Of a DNA stretch of 64,000 bases, positions 44,411-55,729 are shown piece by piece. The DNA is from Mesodorylaimus sp. YZB2_4 (taxonomy: Eukaryota; Nematoda; Enoplea; Dorylaimida; Dorylaimidae): the NCBI GenBank assembly GCA_030248295.1, contig JASANH010000812.1, forward strand, positions 434,001-498,000, in the 5' to 3' direction. The notes below the pieces were generated by a model. The model was given only the letters and a program-made list of their open reading frames with translations. It did no database searches and was not told the DNA's origin. Position 1 is the first letter of the stretch; each line of letters opens with the position of its first letter. A program made the position numbers and the translations under genes.

Positions 44411-44494
44411 AATGAAGATTTAGTGCAATATCGCTATGTCGTGTTAAATGTGTCGCTATATGTCGTGTTAAACGTTTGTGTTTGCAATTTGCAC

Positions 44495-44623
44495 TTTTGA
44501 GCGGCGGGCATTCCGCCACTCTCCGCCAAAAGTTCAAATTCGCCTAGTTCGCCTGCGCGTGAATTTTTGGCGGTAGATGGCGGAATGACCGCACCTCTGT
44601 GGTCATGTCTGCAATTAGCGCGA
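44495..44623 (-). repeat. Foldback element with TGGCGG arms, copy 1
   Basis: Nearly identical to 46246-46373 in reverse orientation. Each copy is itself a hairpin: the CATTCCGCCATCTACCGCC arm pairs with GGCGGAGAGTGGCGGAATG. Predicted frames containing ESGGMPAA come from it. Confidence 0.75.
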
Positions 44624-44734
44624 ATTATGAGTAATGTGCTTTTTATGACAATCATGTCTAGAGGATATTGAGGAATAAGTTGCACATAGAAATAAAAAAA
44701 GCGGGATTTTTTAGTGTAACAGCATATTTTTTGT

Positions 44735-44930
44735 CACTGAAGCAAATTTTTGCAGCCATACAGTGGAGCATTTACAACGCACTCGATATTTGAGGGACAT
44801 AAGAATCTATTGACAATCATTTTTAACCCGGGCGGGAGTCGAACGTATCTCCTAAGTGAGCGGCTAGCGTGAGAGGGCGACACATAAAGTCGCCAGGCTG
44901 CGACCCAGCTTGTGCATTCACCTTGGCCAA
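44735..44930 (-). repeat. tRNA-like SINE fragment
   Basis: On the minus strand, GCGACTTTATGTGTCGCCCT...GGAGATACGTTCGACTCCCG resembles a tRNA 3' half with a B-box (GTTCGACTCCC), followed by non-tRNA sequence. Confidence 0.45.
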
Positions 44931-45419
44931 AACCTAGAAGAGCTGCTGATGCATTTGCTGCTTCTTGTTTCATGTGCGTCGACGAGGCATGTATTTCGAG
45001 TTCTTTCATTCTCAATTGCCGTGTATTGCCAGTTTTTAATTCTTTCTTGATATTTCGACTGCGTTACTTAATTTGGTGTGTGTGAGTGGGCGGGGATTGG
45101 GTGGAGTTTTATGTACTGCATATGATGAAATATACTGTATACAGTGACGTGCACACCAAACTCATCCAATGAAATGGCGGCTTCCCCAGGGGTAGTGCAA
45201 TAAGCTAAATCAACTATTCCATCAATCGATATACCAAGCGACTGGCATGTTATTACTAAAGAATATCACATCAGGAAGGGCGATATCATGACCACATTCA
45301 AGCCCGGAAGGTTACTTGCATTCTTTAATTTTTGAATAAGGCAAATCCACTCCCCATCCAGAGTCGTTTGTTCGATATGTCGAGATAATTAGGATTTGAC
45401 TTCAATTAATCGGATTGGA

Positions 45420-46207
45420 AATCCGATCGTGCCCCACGCCATGTGCATTGAAGACAACGAGCCGCACGCATCGTACTGCTCATCTGAAACGGATCAGAAG
45501 CTTAGTTTGGACTGTGCTGTTTATCTGCAATGAACACCTTACGAGCCAAGCCGCTAGCCCGTCTAAGAAAAACAGGGCCCTAATTCTGAATCACTGGTTC
45601 AGTTGATAAACGTTGCAAGGACAAGGAATATGACAGGGAGTTGAAAGGGGATCAAAATCTGGCACAACAATTTCAAAAACTCGAAGTGGCGGCGCTTTTG
45701 CAGTTTGTCCCCCAATCTCTTGAATCCAGTCCATCCTAGCCTAAGCCCAAGGCTAATACTAAGCCTATATCCGGCCTATCCCTAAGCTATTGGGGGGGGG
45801 GGACAAAGTGCAAAAGTGCCGAAGTGGCTAATGACTAACCAGCCCAAATCAGCCGATTAGATACCCCTTGTCCCACAGACGTAGTTATTCTTACCTCACC
45901 CAATTGTTCACTTCCAGCATTTTGATGCAGTCCATCAACATTTTGTGTCACTAGCCAATAAAATCGATTTTCCCGTTTATAATCCTACAACAGACGATGA
46001 CTCAAATTCGGTCCGAAACGAGTAAATGCTGGATATACGTACTACATAATTTCTACCCCAATATCTCCGTCGCGCGGCTGGCGATTTGACAATTCGATGA
46101 TATTGTTCAGGACCAATTGTACTTTGCGCAACCCGACCCACTTTTTACGATCGATAGTCGGGAATTCCACTTCCAATCGCCACTCCTGCACTAGTTGACA
46201 AATCATG
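45420..46207 (-). pseudogene. Sirtuin (SIRT4-like) relic
   Basis: Three exon pieces align in order with mitochondrial-type sirtuins. The first, about 46207-46043, has SAGVAIGSGIPDYRS then a TAA (46147-46145), then KVGR...RYWGRNYV and a GTACGT donor. The second, 45984-45895, is a perfectly open 30-codon exon with FYWLVTQNVDGLHQNAGS and a GTAAGA donor. The third starts at 45483 as MSSTMRAARCLQCTW. Relative to the family, T-G-A-G is now T-S-A-G, the catalytic His in ELHG is lost (E|MSS), and the about 20-residue segment between RNF-V and YWLVTQ is missing. One zinc CxxC survives. No C-terminal exons were convincing. The stop and the lost catalytic residues indicate a pseudogene; a non-catalytic spliced product cannot be wholly excluded. 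Confidence 0.72.
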
Positions 46208-46245
46208 CCTCGCCACGGCTCTATCTAGTAGCTGGAACATATAGT

Positions 46246-46373
46246 GCCGCTAATTGCAGACATGCCCACAAAGGTGCGGTCATTCCGCCATCTACCGCCA
46301 AAAGTTCACGAGCAGGCGAACTAGGCGAATTTGAACTTTTGGCGGAGAGTGGCGGAATGCCCGCCGCTCACAC
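46246..46373 (+). repeat. Foldback element with TGGCGG arms, copy 2
   Basis: Arms GGTCATTCCGCCATCTACCG and CGGAGAGTGGCGGAATGCCC are inverted. It is nearly identical to the copy at 44495-44623 but in the opposite orientation. It abuts the 5' end of the sirtuin relic. Confidence 0.75.
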
Positions 46374-46399
46374 TTTGCACCAAGCATCACCCACTTTCC

Positions 46400-48090
46400 C
46401 CGCCTTTTCTTTGTGATTTTTGCTGGTTACGAGTTTTCAGTGCTCTTCTTGGTGAGTTTGCTTTAAAATGTGCTTTACTTCGTTGCGTCAGGATAGTAAT
46501 GCTCTGGGGAATGAATATGCACGCGTCCATCGTTAGGTTCCTGAAGCTGGCACTCCTGCTGGATCACCCTCGGTATTTATGGCAGTGCACAACCAAGCTA
46601 TAGGGTGTGAAACTGGGTTGCTGATAGATGGGCCCTGGGATTTGATTCTCGGAAATTAGTTCCCTTTTATGTCATATGTGTATTTGATGTTAGTGACTGA
46701 TTTTTGCACTTTGGTAGGATACGTTGTGTTTCGTTTATTTCTGGGTGAGGCCCTGTGCCAGGGTTCCCGCAGATCCATCACCCCGGACGGTGGAATCACT
46801 CCATCGGCGAGGTAGTAATGAAAGAGGGAATGAAGATCATTTTATGCAAATGAGTCTGACCTCGTCTGATGTTAGGCCTGTTCGGTGATATTTGGTGATT
46901 GCTGTGTGTGGAACTGGTCTTTCTTCGTCTGATGTGTGTTGTTTGTTTGTTTTGTGTCGGTGCACCATTGCTCCTTGGTTTGATGCTCGTTTGACTAATC
47001 AGTGTTCATGTCTGCGTGTATTCGGTGAGGTCGAGTAATAAATCCTCTTCTTATAAGACACGAGCTCTTATTATACAACGGTTCACTGTTCCTTTTGCTA
47101 GGTTTGCTGGTTCATAATTATGCTCCTTTCTTATTGTGTAGATATGTTAAATAAATGACATATCGATACGTACATATCTTTTCTCATATATACACAGTGG
47201 ATATGCATACATACATCCATACATATACGACACATATCTACATGCACACATATATGCATTATATATATATATATGTGTGTATATTTTTTTAAATATATAC
47301 TGTACAAAATTTTTTCTATATGCTTTTCAATTTTTTTAAAGATCTTCTATTAACCAGACACGCAATTTTTTTTTATTTCTTCAGGACATTTTTAGGACAG
47401 TTTTGCCCAACCTCGATTTTACTGGAACGAAATGAACATTTATAGCTTTCAGCTTACATCAGCCGTTGCGGCGTGCTGCTCACGTGATATGCTGTAATAA
47501 CGGCTGAGGAAAACTATTATGTCAGCTGCCATCTTTGCTTTACTTCAGCAGCTATTAAAACGGAAATCTTGAGTCTTCCAAATTATTAATTTGAATTGTA
47601 AGGGCGCAGATTGATAACAAAAGTCTTCCGCAAAACTAGGCTAACTTCTAATAATTATAACGGTTATCAATGAAATTTAACTTATCACATTACACCAATG
47701 GCCAATAAAATTGCTTGTGTAAAATTATGTCCGAATTAAGAATTGTGCTTTCGGAAACTTGCTATTATTTCATGGAAAACCGATCATAAGAAAGTAAGTG
47801 GCAGGAGTAATTGCATAACCGGTTTGTGCAAAATTTTATGTAACTTATGCATGATTCGCATATTTCTAGCAAATTTTTTTATGCAAGCAGCTTAAACTTT
47901 CTCTCACTAGAATGTTTCAATCTGCAAAAATCCCGCATTTTTTTGCCAATCATTTCTCTGTTTGAGGTGCATAAGTGGCAATGTTGTTTCGATTGGCATT
48001 ATTTCCAGTCGAATTTCTTTGCAGTGGACGACTTATTGCACGTATTAAAATTAAATCTTGAACTTTGGTAAGATTTTTAAGGCTTCTGGC
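46400..48090. other. Spacer with TATATG microsatellite
   Basis: Contains the direct repeat at 47142-47245 and an ATATAT/GTGTAT tract to about 47310. Otherwise AT-rich with only short random frames. Confidence 0.4.
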
Positions 48091-48098
48091 CACTGATA

Positions 48099-49033
48099 GG
48101 GTAAAGTACCCTAATTCCGAACGCTTCCTAATTCCGAACACCTGAGGCCAGTCTCACTAAAACCCTTTCGCACGAGCCTTGCAGTAACGTTAGAGTCTGC
48201 AGACGGCGCCAATGTGAAGAACCCTATTTAGTGACGGGACTATAAAAATTTCGTTTGCGGCAAAGTTGTTCTCGCGGAATTGTACAAATCAAAATCGATT
48301 TATCCAAATTGATTGAGATTCATCGATCTCTTTGCGTTACAAAGCTAAGCCCTTTTCACTAAAGTAGCGAGCCCGCACCGCTTTATTATGAAGTTCTGTA
48401 CAGTAGTCTGGTTTTGAGCAGGAAAAAAGTATTCTCAATCACTTAAATTGTGAAAAATCGCGACGATACTGCTGATCAGAGCCTAATTCCGAACACTTGA
48501 TCGGGATCGATTTTCCCAGATCTCGGAAAGATCAAGGGGCGCGGGTAGCCAGCCGTTTCTGCCCCAACATTTACCTCTGGAAAATGTTTAATAAGTCGTG
48601 ATCTCCTTGCTAATTGGCGCAGGAAGCTCTAACAATGTCGAGGCATGGCGCCAGCCCTATGTCTCGGCATTTTTTTACATTAGTCCGACTGAAAAATTTT
48701 TTTTTGTTAAAATTGCGCGTAACACTTGAAGTAATTAGTGCAGAATCGATTTATACCAGCGATTCTGTCTTGAATTTGACTGGGTTCGTATCTTTAAAAA
48801 TTCCTGCGGTGTTCGGAATTGGGGCCAACACTGGCCCTAATTCCGAACACACCGACAATTTTAAAAGAATCGCATTTTCCCCCTAATTACTCCACTTAAG
48901 CGGGTTTGCGCAGGTATGCTAATTCCTAGGTAGATGACTTCAACATACACCCTATAAAGAATTACATCTTTCTTATTTTCACAGGGAGAAATCAATTGAC
49001 AGCTTAGGTGTTCGGAATTAGGGTACTTTACCC
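48099..49033. mobile_element. DNA transposon remnant with TIRs and TA target site
   Basis: Left end GGGTAAAGTACCCTAATTCC and onward; right end is its exact reverse complement over 24 bp (GAAC shared beyond). Both ends are flanked by TA (48097-48098 and 49034-49035), as in Tc1/mariner-type insertions. TTCCGAACAC words recur internally at 48480 and 48815-48860 in both orientations. No transposase frame remains, so this is a non-autonomous 935-bp element. The outermost 13 bases are themselves palindromic (GGGTA...TACCC). Confidence 0.85.
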
Positions 49034-49039
49034 TACCAG

Positions 49040-50395
49040 ATATTCTGTCAACATATTTTGAACGCGCGTGTGGGCCTCAATTTGACCTCAGGATATGTAA
49101 TTTAATCTTCCTAAATTTCATGTGCAATTAGTATTGTAGATGTTTAACTCCTAAATACTGTAGTTTTCGATAGTTTAATTTTTCGTTGAGGTTTTTGGCA
49201 AAGCTTTGATAATGGATTCTATAGTAGACAGAAATTATGACACAAAACTCTTTCGCAAAGAAAAAATGAGAAAGATAGAAATCAGTTTTTCAAGCGAAAA
49301 TTTCGATTGCATCTACGTCTAAACAAAGGAGGTTTTTCCACGCGTAAAAACTGGCGGGAATTAAAAAGTTCTTTCTTGCAGCAAAGTACGGAAGTCTTTA
49401 ATGCTCAAATGTTTTTACACTTTTTTTTGGCCTGATTACAATGCATATCCTTGCAAAAAAGGTAAAATATGGTTTCAAATGCACATTGACCAGCATTTGT
49501 TACAGGCTTCTTGTGGGCTTCAAACGTACATACTATATCGACATGTACTGTATGGCTGCAGAAATTGGTTTCACTGTATAGCATATTAGACCATATCGTT
49601 CAGATTTCCTTCTTATATCTGATTAGTCACTGACATGTCCACTAAACTTTACATGTGGATCATATCAGGATGTTAAGGGGAGGGTAATTTACCGCCAGTT
49701 TTAAATTTGAAATTTTGCAGCGAATATAGTTCCCGCCCATTTTTTAAAGCAGGATTCCTGTTCTATTTAGACGGAACCACCAGCGGTCGGTCACTAATTT
49801 TCTAACGATGAATTGACAATGTGCACAGGATAAATGCCTTGTTCACTCATGTAACTCACCGTCCATGTAAAGGCGGGACTATTTCATAGACCTAATTCAC
49901 AAACACTACAACATGCAAAATTTGAATTTCCCGCTTTAAGCTGGCTTTTACCGTTTTACATAGCTGGAGATCGAAATCGTTACCCAAGCATGCGTGCGCG
50001 TTAAGTAGTAGGAATTTCTTGTCATTATTCTTCAGTTTATTATCGTATTTTTTTCAAAAAGCGTGTCTGACCAGCGACAACAAATGCGCCTCTGTATGTT
50101 AAATGAATGACCTTACGTTTGGTGTTCGGTGCCCTTGGAGTGCGCCTTAAAGTGATAGGCTAACAAAATCTAGCAACAGCAATAGCGCACAAGTTTGTGA
50201 GCACGTCCACTTTTAATCCTTGTAAAACTGTCATAAGCGACATAGCGGGAAATTTAAATTTTGCGTTTCACGGGGCTTGCATAATGGTCCAAATGACATA
50301 TGCCATAAACCCTGACTCACCTGACCCCAGCACCCCCACCCCCACTCAGACTTTTGAAATCAAATCACCCTAGAGTCTATACCTGTATCTTTACC
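49040..50395. other. Spacer upstream of coiled-coil gene 2
   Basis: AT-rich. Two GCGGGA/TTCCCGCC-bounded stretches appear at 49690-49750 and 49915-49960. GTTAAATGAATGAC near 50098 matches the 44061 and 47142 repeats. No gene supported. Confidence 0.35.
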
Positions 50396-50417
50396 AGATA
50401 TTTCAAAATACACTGAC

Positions 50418-51215
50418 ATGGCATCAGCCCAAGCTCGAAGCATCCGATCACCATCTGTTCTTCAATCATTCGCAAGATTACAGGAGCAAAGTAGTCAAAA
50501 TCGACAAAACTCAGAATATTTTCAACAACAATCAGATAATTTATTGGATTTAGAAGAATTTATTGGGCGAACAGCACGCGACGAGGCAACACAAGAAATC
50601 GATACTACGCGTACTGAAAGATGTGACAGTCTGAATGAAATGTGCACCAGAGCTGATCAACTGTGTCGAGTCATTGATCGAGAATTGATTAGAGCGCAAA
50701 ATGAATATGTCGATTGGGAAAATAGGATACACGAAGCAAGGCGAGCTCATCGAGTACCACATCCAACGAAAATGCGAGCTTTATTAGCACAATTAAACGA
50801 GTCGAATCAAGAATTATGGGATCAGCAACAAAACCAGAAAAATTCACAATTTCCATCGCATTTCGATGATAAAAGATATTTTTCACCTGATCATCTGAAA
50901 TTAATCACGGAAAAAGAGCAATTGCGCGATTTACAAGCTCGTGTCATCCAAGCTGCCATCCTCGGTCAACAGGATTCCGATCCCAGATGTCGAAATTTTC
51001 GATTCTTCGAAGTTTCGATGTCAATCGCGTCTAGAAAAATCGATTATCAAGAACGACTCGATCGAGTTCTTGTCTTAACCAACGATCTTGGCAAGTGGCA
51101 ATGTTTGAATGAGCATTATCGAGAATATTTCGAAGGGTGGAACTCGGCTGCGACTAATGGAGGCACAAATGAGATCGGACTAGCCTTGGATACGGATGAA
51201 AGTTTTTATGCTTAA
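50418..51215 (+). CDS. Coiled-coil protein with DESFY C-terminus, gene 2
   Basis: An intronless 265-residue frame from ATG 50418 to TAA 51215. It is Q/E/R-rich and largely helical in pattern: SVLQSFARLQEQSSQNRQNS, TRADQLCRVIDRELIRAQNE, MRALLAQLNESNQELWDQQQ, LITEKEQLRDLQARVIQAA. Cysteines are few. It shares with the gene at 43130 the MAS start, lack of introns, the same strand, and a C-terminal NE-[VI]...LD-x-DESFY, here followed by one alanine. The middle regions cannot be aligned by eye, so the relation is ancient or convergent at the ends. No known family recognised. Confidence 0.75.
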   Translation: MASAQARSIRSPSVLQSFARLQEQSSQNRQNSEYFQQQSDNLLDLEEFIGRTARDEATQEIDTTRTERCDSLNEMCTRADQLCRVIDRELIRAQNEYVDWENRIHEARRAHRVPHPTKMRALLAQLNESNQELWDQQQNQKNSQFPSHFDDKRYFSPDHLKLITEKEQLRDLQARVIQAAILGQQDSDPRCRNFRFFEVSMSIASRKIDYQERLDRVLVLTNDLGKWQCLNEHYREYFEGWNSAATNGGTNEIGLALDTDESFYA

Positions 51216-51219
51216 TTAT

Positions 51220-51600
51220 AAAAAATGATCAGGGAAGAGCAGAGGCAATGGACACGCAAAAATCGCCGAGATGACTTTTGAAAATTGTGTTCATTATTGA
51301 TATCTGATATCATATTTTATTTTGGTTCATTGCATTCTGCACTTTTTTCACATTGAAACCCCAAGGATTCTTGAAGTGCTGACGAATAACGCCTTCGGCT
51401 TATTTGTATCCAGGCGCTAGAGATCAAGAAATTTAGCTATTTCGACTAAAACTTGGGTGCAAAATCTAAATATCATTTTTTTTCAGTATTCACACTTGGG
51501 TCCCGCAGTGCACTTCGTCTTAAAAGTCCAAGGTTATTGCATTCCAGCCTCTCTTTCTTCAAGGAATTATCAGAAAAATCCATTTCTAAAACTTTCGCAA
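51220..51600. other. 3' flank with dispersed repeat
   Basis: 51435-51525 matches the repeat at 18080-18185 (ACTAAAACTTGGGTGC...CTTCGTCTTAAAA). No gene. Confidence 0.4.
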
Positions 51601-52010
51601 GACAGATCATGTAACCATACATTTTTTCGGATGGAGCGTAAAAATGGCATCGATTGGTTTTTTCCCAGTTATAATTCGACTCCTAATTGTGAAAATAGAG
51701 GAGAAGAGAGTAGCGGTCACAAAGTGCCAGAAGTATGCGCCTTTTGAATTTCCCGCCCAACGTGCTGCCAAACCGAACAAGAGTGCAATTTGTGCTGCTC
51801 ACTTTGTGACTCGCAGGAAAATGTTCACCTTTTCCACTTTTCACGATGTGTCTCTCTAAGTTTGTGCCAGAAAATCAGTTTTACGTGAAAAATAAGAGAA
51901 GTTACAAATTCTTCCGGCGATTTCGAAAGTAAGCAGACCAAACCGCACTCTTGTCATAAGCAGCACTTGCGGCGGGAAATTCAAAGGCGCGTACTTCCGA
52001 ACTTGGTGCA
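51600..52010. repeat. Foldback element, TTTGAATTTCCCGCC arms
   Basis: Arms about 51725-51830 and 51885-52010 are inverted: TATGCGCCTTTTGAATTTCC against, on the other strand, TACGCGCCTTTGAATTTCCC. The left flank matches the element at 1630-1780. Open frames of 71-108 codons on both strands come from it. Confidence 0.55.
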
Positions 52011-52019
52011 AATTTCGGA

Positions 52020-53150
52020 AATCCAACCACGAAAAGCCCACCAGTCGCTTTGCCCCTCTCGCGACTTTTTGCGACCGCAACGAAATCGTGTGCGTGGTCG
52101 CGAAGCGCTGACTCTGCCTCAAATGTGGCCGAGTTCGACGGCATCTGAGAGCAATGCACGGAATTTCAAATCGACTGGCCATTTCGATTATTCCGAGGAT
52201 TTGCCAGACAAAATGATGAATCTTCTATCACAGTGAAGGTTTCTGAAATTCTGGTAGTGGGAACTTGCAAAACTACAGTACTTTTGACCCCTTTGTGTGT
52301 CCGAATTTCGTGTTGACCACGGCCTTAAAAAGGTCCATATATCGAAATCACTTGATTTGAATGCGCATACGCAAAGTCTCTCGGATGCGTATGCGTATTG
52401 CGTCGTAAACGAATTGCATACTCCAAAAACAATGCGTGAAAGTTTGCGTATTGCGTATTTTCCCTGTAGTCAGTGCATCTAAAATATCCAGTCCCATACT
52501 GTAACTAATTACGTGACCTTGTCTGCAAATACAGATAACCGTTCCGAACAGCATGAAAGACAGTCCTGGACTGAAAATATTGCTGGCCTTGGATCGTGAA
52601 TTTCCGTGTCGAGCAATTCCAAAATCGTGTTTCGCATGAATACACCTCGCCAAGGTAAACCAACCTAAAAGGATTACGATAAAAAAACGAAATTCGAAAC
52701 GAACGACTAGTCGTGCATGGAGCTACTAGCTGATCTCAGCATCCATGAAGAACATTGCGATTCTAGCGATTGTTAGGACACAACTCGGCTAATTTCCTCG
52801 AAATATCGGCGAAATAGACTCGTTTTCCAAACTCATAGCAGGTAACTGGAGATTAGAGTCGGACGATAATAAGCGGGTCGTTACTTAATTTACAATACCG
52901 ATTGGTCAAACAAAATCCGTGAAGCTCGTGACGGCAATCCAGCGTTTCTCCGCCAATACTCTTTCAACACTGGAAATCCAACTTTCGGCCTAGTTGGTTA
53001 TTTCGGTTGGTCAGGCCACACGTGCGATAACACGCAGCCTTGGTCAGCGTGTGAAGCAGTGTGCAGTGAGAGCAAGGGGATGATCTTCCTTCAGGCAAGG
53101 AGGGGCTGCACTTTACGCTCGACCAAGTTTGAGTGAGCTCCTAGTTTTTC
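52020..53150. other. Non-coding spacer with GCGTATTGCGTA tract
   Basis: A degenerate GCGTATGCG/TTGCGTA simple repeat lies at 52355-52465. A left arm of the 3655-type foldback element is at 52215-52275. No gene supported. Confidence 0.4.
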
Positions 53151-53159
53151 TCTTTTCGT

Positions 53160-53350
53160 GGCCCTGATAGCTCAGTGGTACGACATCAGGATCGCAAGCG
53201 GAAGTTTGCGGGATCGAATCCTGGTGGGCGTGGCACATTTGCACTGAGCAGCGTCACTAAAGCTGAGCCCTCCGGGGTGGCTGGTTTAGGGTTCCAGCCT
53301 CAAAGCGATCCCTAAAGCTTCGTGGGTTATCTTACCACGTGTAAGTCTTT
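53160..53350 (+). repeat. tRNA-derived SINE with intact A and B boxes
   Basis: GGCCCTGATAGCTCAGTGGT is a good tRNA 5' half with A box, and GCGGGATCGAATCCTGG supplies the B box 35 bases later. The 3' acceptor strand does not pair, and about 120 bp of non-tRNA sequence ending CACGTGTAAGTCTTTTG follows. It is therefore a SINE rather than a tRNA gene. Confidence 0.65.
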
Positions 53351-53559
53351 TGTTAATTTTTGACCATTATGGATCAAAAATATTGGGAGACCGTGGGCAT
53401 ACTGTGAGTTAAAAATTGACGGATTCACTTATTTGAGGATTCTGTCGCAGCAAGTATCCAACTCCCGATGGCTGTACTCTCTATTTTGCATTTGGTCATA
53501 AATTCTGATGGCGCCAGGTTGACTATACCAAAATCAGGATACGTACAAAGTTTTCGGTT

Positions 53560-53640
53560 ATCGGTATCGACCGAAAACCGATAACCGATAACGCAATTAT
53601 CGGCCGATAAAACCGATAATTTTTGAAAACTTGAAAATTC
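53560..53640 (+). repeat. TATCGG palindromic repeat, copy 1
   Basis: Clustered ATCGGTATCG, CCGATAACCGATAACGCAAT and TATCGGCCGATA words. The same order occurs at 54955-55025. Confidence 0.6.
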
Positions 53641-53649
53641 AAGTTTTAT

Positions 53650-54950
53650 CGCGGGTAATTTGAGTTTTGGCCAGATCGCCATGCTTAAAACATGCAATTT
53701 TTTAATTTCGCATGCTAGGCTTCCTTTGAAGACCAATTTGAATCAATCTGGTAGCCCAGAATCTAGGGACCGAAGACTATGTAAGTTGCAATATCCCAAC
53801 TAAAAACTCCTCTTCGCAGATGTCATACATTTGAGGCAACGCATGACACCTCTAGGACCAGCCGTGTGACACTGTCAGGAAGTGGGCAAGTTAAAACCCA
53901 GCTGGCAGGACAGGGTCTGGATGCTTGAGTAAAAGGAAGTTACTCATGAAACAGCAGAGCTCCCTTTATTAAAATTGGAATATAAACTGGATTTTGTTGC
54001 TTCTATCTTAGAGGCGGAGGTATATCATGTGCACATGCACAGCCTGGAACCTTTAATGAGACTCAGAACCGTCTAAAACTCATTTTGTTAGACTCTAGGT
54101 AGGGATAATGAGCGAAATATGCAAAGCAGGTCCAATCACAACTTTTTGAGGGCTCTAGTGTTCGACTGGGGTCCTGACCCTGATCCTCATCCCAAACAGA
54201 ATGCATCGGGGATTTCACCCTCAAAAACTTTTCCACGAAAATACTCACGAAACATAGTATCAGCATCATGTGCAATCTTGTGAGATGACTGAGATGTTTA
54301 TACTTATAAAAAATAGTTCCGATGCAGGGCAAACTTCATGAAGTTTTTAGAACGTGTCAAGAAAAGAAGTGAACAGATAGATGGACGCAAACAGCCAGGA
54401 AGCTTTTTTCTATCCCAGCCCCGCCAGGGTTATCTCGAACCCCAGAAGACCCTGAAGGCAATCACCATTTCTGTCCCTGACTCCAAATGGGGAAAAACTA
54501 ACCTTATCCCCAAAATCTCACCCAAGGGTGAATCGTACGACTACAGCGATAATTTGTAGTCATAGCCCCTTTTTTGAGTTAACCTGTAATTTATTGTGCC
54601 GCGGGGGCCTGAGAAGGACTCTTGTTTCTGAGTGTACAGTAGACAATACGACACGAGGCAAAGAGGTCGCCTTTATTGAGAAGCATGCAAGTAACAAGAC
54701 AGGGCTAGCCCTACCTCCTTCCCATAACCGTAGCCTATGCAACACACAGACAGCCAACTGCTTTTGAAAAGAAAAGCCATGATCATGATGATCGTGACTT
54801 GTCGTGATTTAGTTCCAGACTGTTCTTGGGCACTGACCTCTTTGATCTAGAATCCGTAGCTCCCTGCTCCTCGTCATAATCACTATCAACAGGCCGTATG
54901 CTCGCCCTAAACTCTTATTGATCCGGAAATCTACATTATCGGCAGCACAA
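53650..54950. other. Non-coding segment between two TATCGG repeats
   Basis: Contains short frames (54338-54559, 54528-54767) without domains or splice partners. It may be a single element bounded by the two TATCGG clusters, but I cannot show ends. Confidence 0.35.
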
Positions 54951-54954
54951 GTTA

Positions 54955-55025
54955 TCGGTATCGGCCGATAGCCGATAACGCAATTATCGGCCGATATTAT
55001 CGGTCAACCGATATATCGGTCGGAC
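54955..55025 (+). repeat. TATCGG palindromic repeat, copy 2
   Basis: GCCGATAACGCAATTATCGG matches copy 1 in the same orientation, 1.4 kb apart. Confidence 0.6.
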
Positions 55026-55029
55026 CTGG

Positions 55030-55725
55030 CTGTTTAGCCCAGCCGAACAGACGCGCAACGTTAAGCGGGCAACTTTGATCGTTCATAACTCGACAACAAA
55101 TCAACAAAAATGCACAAAATTTTGGGGATGAGCTATGTTTGCCATGACCAATAATCGTGCAAAATTTTGTTGGAAACGGCTCAGCCGTTCTCGATATCCA
55201 TAATGCACGTTTTGCTGTTCCAGAGATGACGTCGGAAGACGACGAAGTACTAGTCTTGTCTACAGCAATAACCACTAAAGCTACGGACAAAAGAGTTGGT
55301 TTTTCTGAAAGCTCTGATCGCGCGAAGTATTCTTTTGAGGGTGATTTTAAGATTCGAGCTAAGTAATTTCTTGTGCTCGAAAAACTGGTTTTTAACGCAT
55401 ACCACCAGCAGGCGGAATATTTTTATTAGCCGTGAGCCGTGAGCGTGGGCCGTAAGAGGTGTTTCCGTTAGCCGTAGTACCCTTCCTGACCAAGACGAGA
55501 GTTCTGTTCTGTTTAGTTCGGTTGAATTTTTTTGCTTTAGTTTGGCGGATTAGTTGGTTTGCTTTATGTTGTTTTGATTTCTAAGCCCAAAGTTTTTGAA
55601 AAATCAACTCGCGATCTGCATTGTTGCATCTAATTCACACATAAAAAAGGGGTCGAAAATTGGATCTTGGCAACCTATGTACAGTGTGTATGTATATGTT
55701 GCACATACATACAGTACATATGTTG
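55030..55725. other. Non-coding spacer
   Basis: Overlapping plus and minus frames at 54997-55366 show no domain and shadow each other. A short CCGTGAGC tandem stretch lies near 55430. No gene supported. Confidence 0.3.
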
Positions 55726-55729
55726 CCAG

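Noticed and set aside
45895-45984. Functional SIRT4 gene
   Set aside because: One exon is intact, but the upstream stop codon, loss of the catalytic histidine and missing segment argue against a working enzyme.
53161-53232. tRNA gene
   Set aside because: A and B boxes are good but the acceptor and T stems do not pair, and a SINE body follows.
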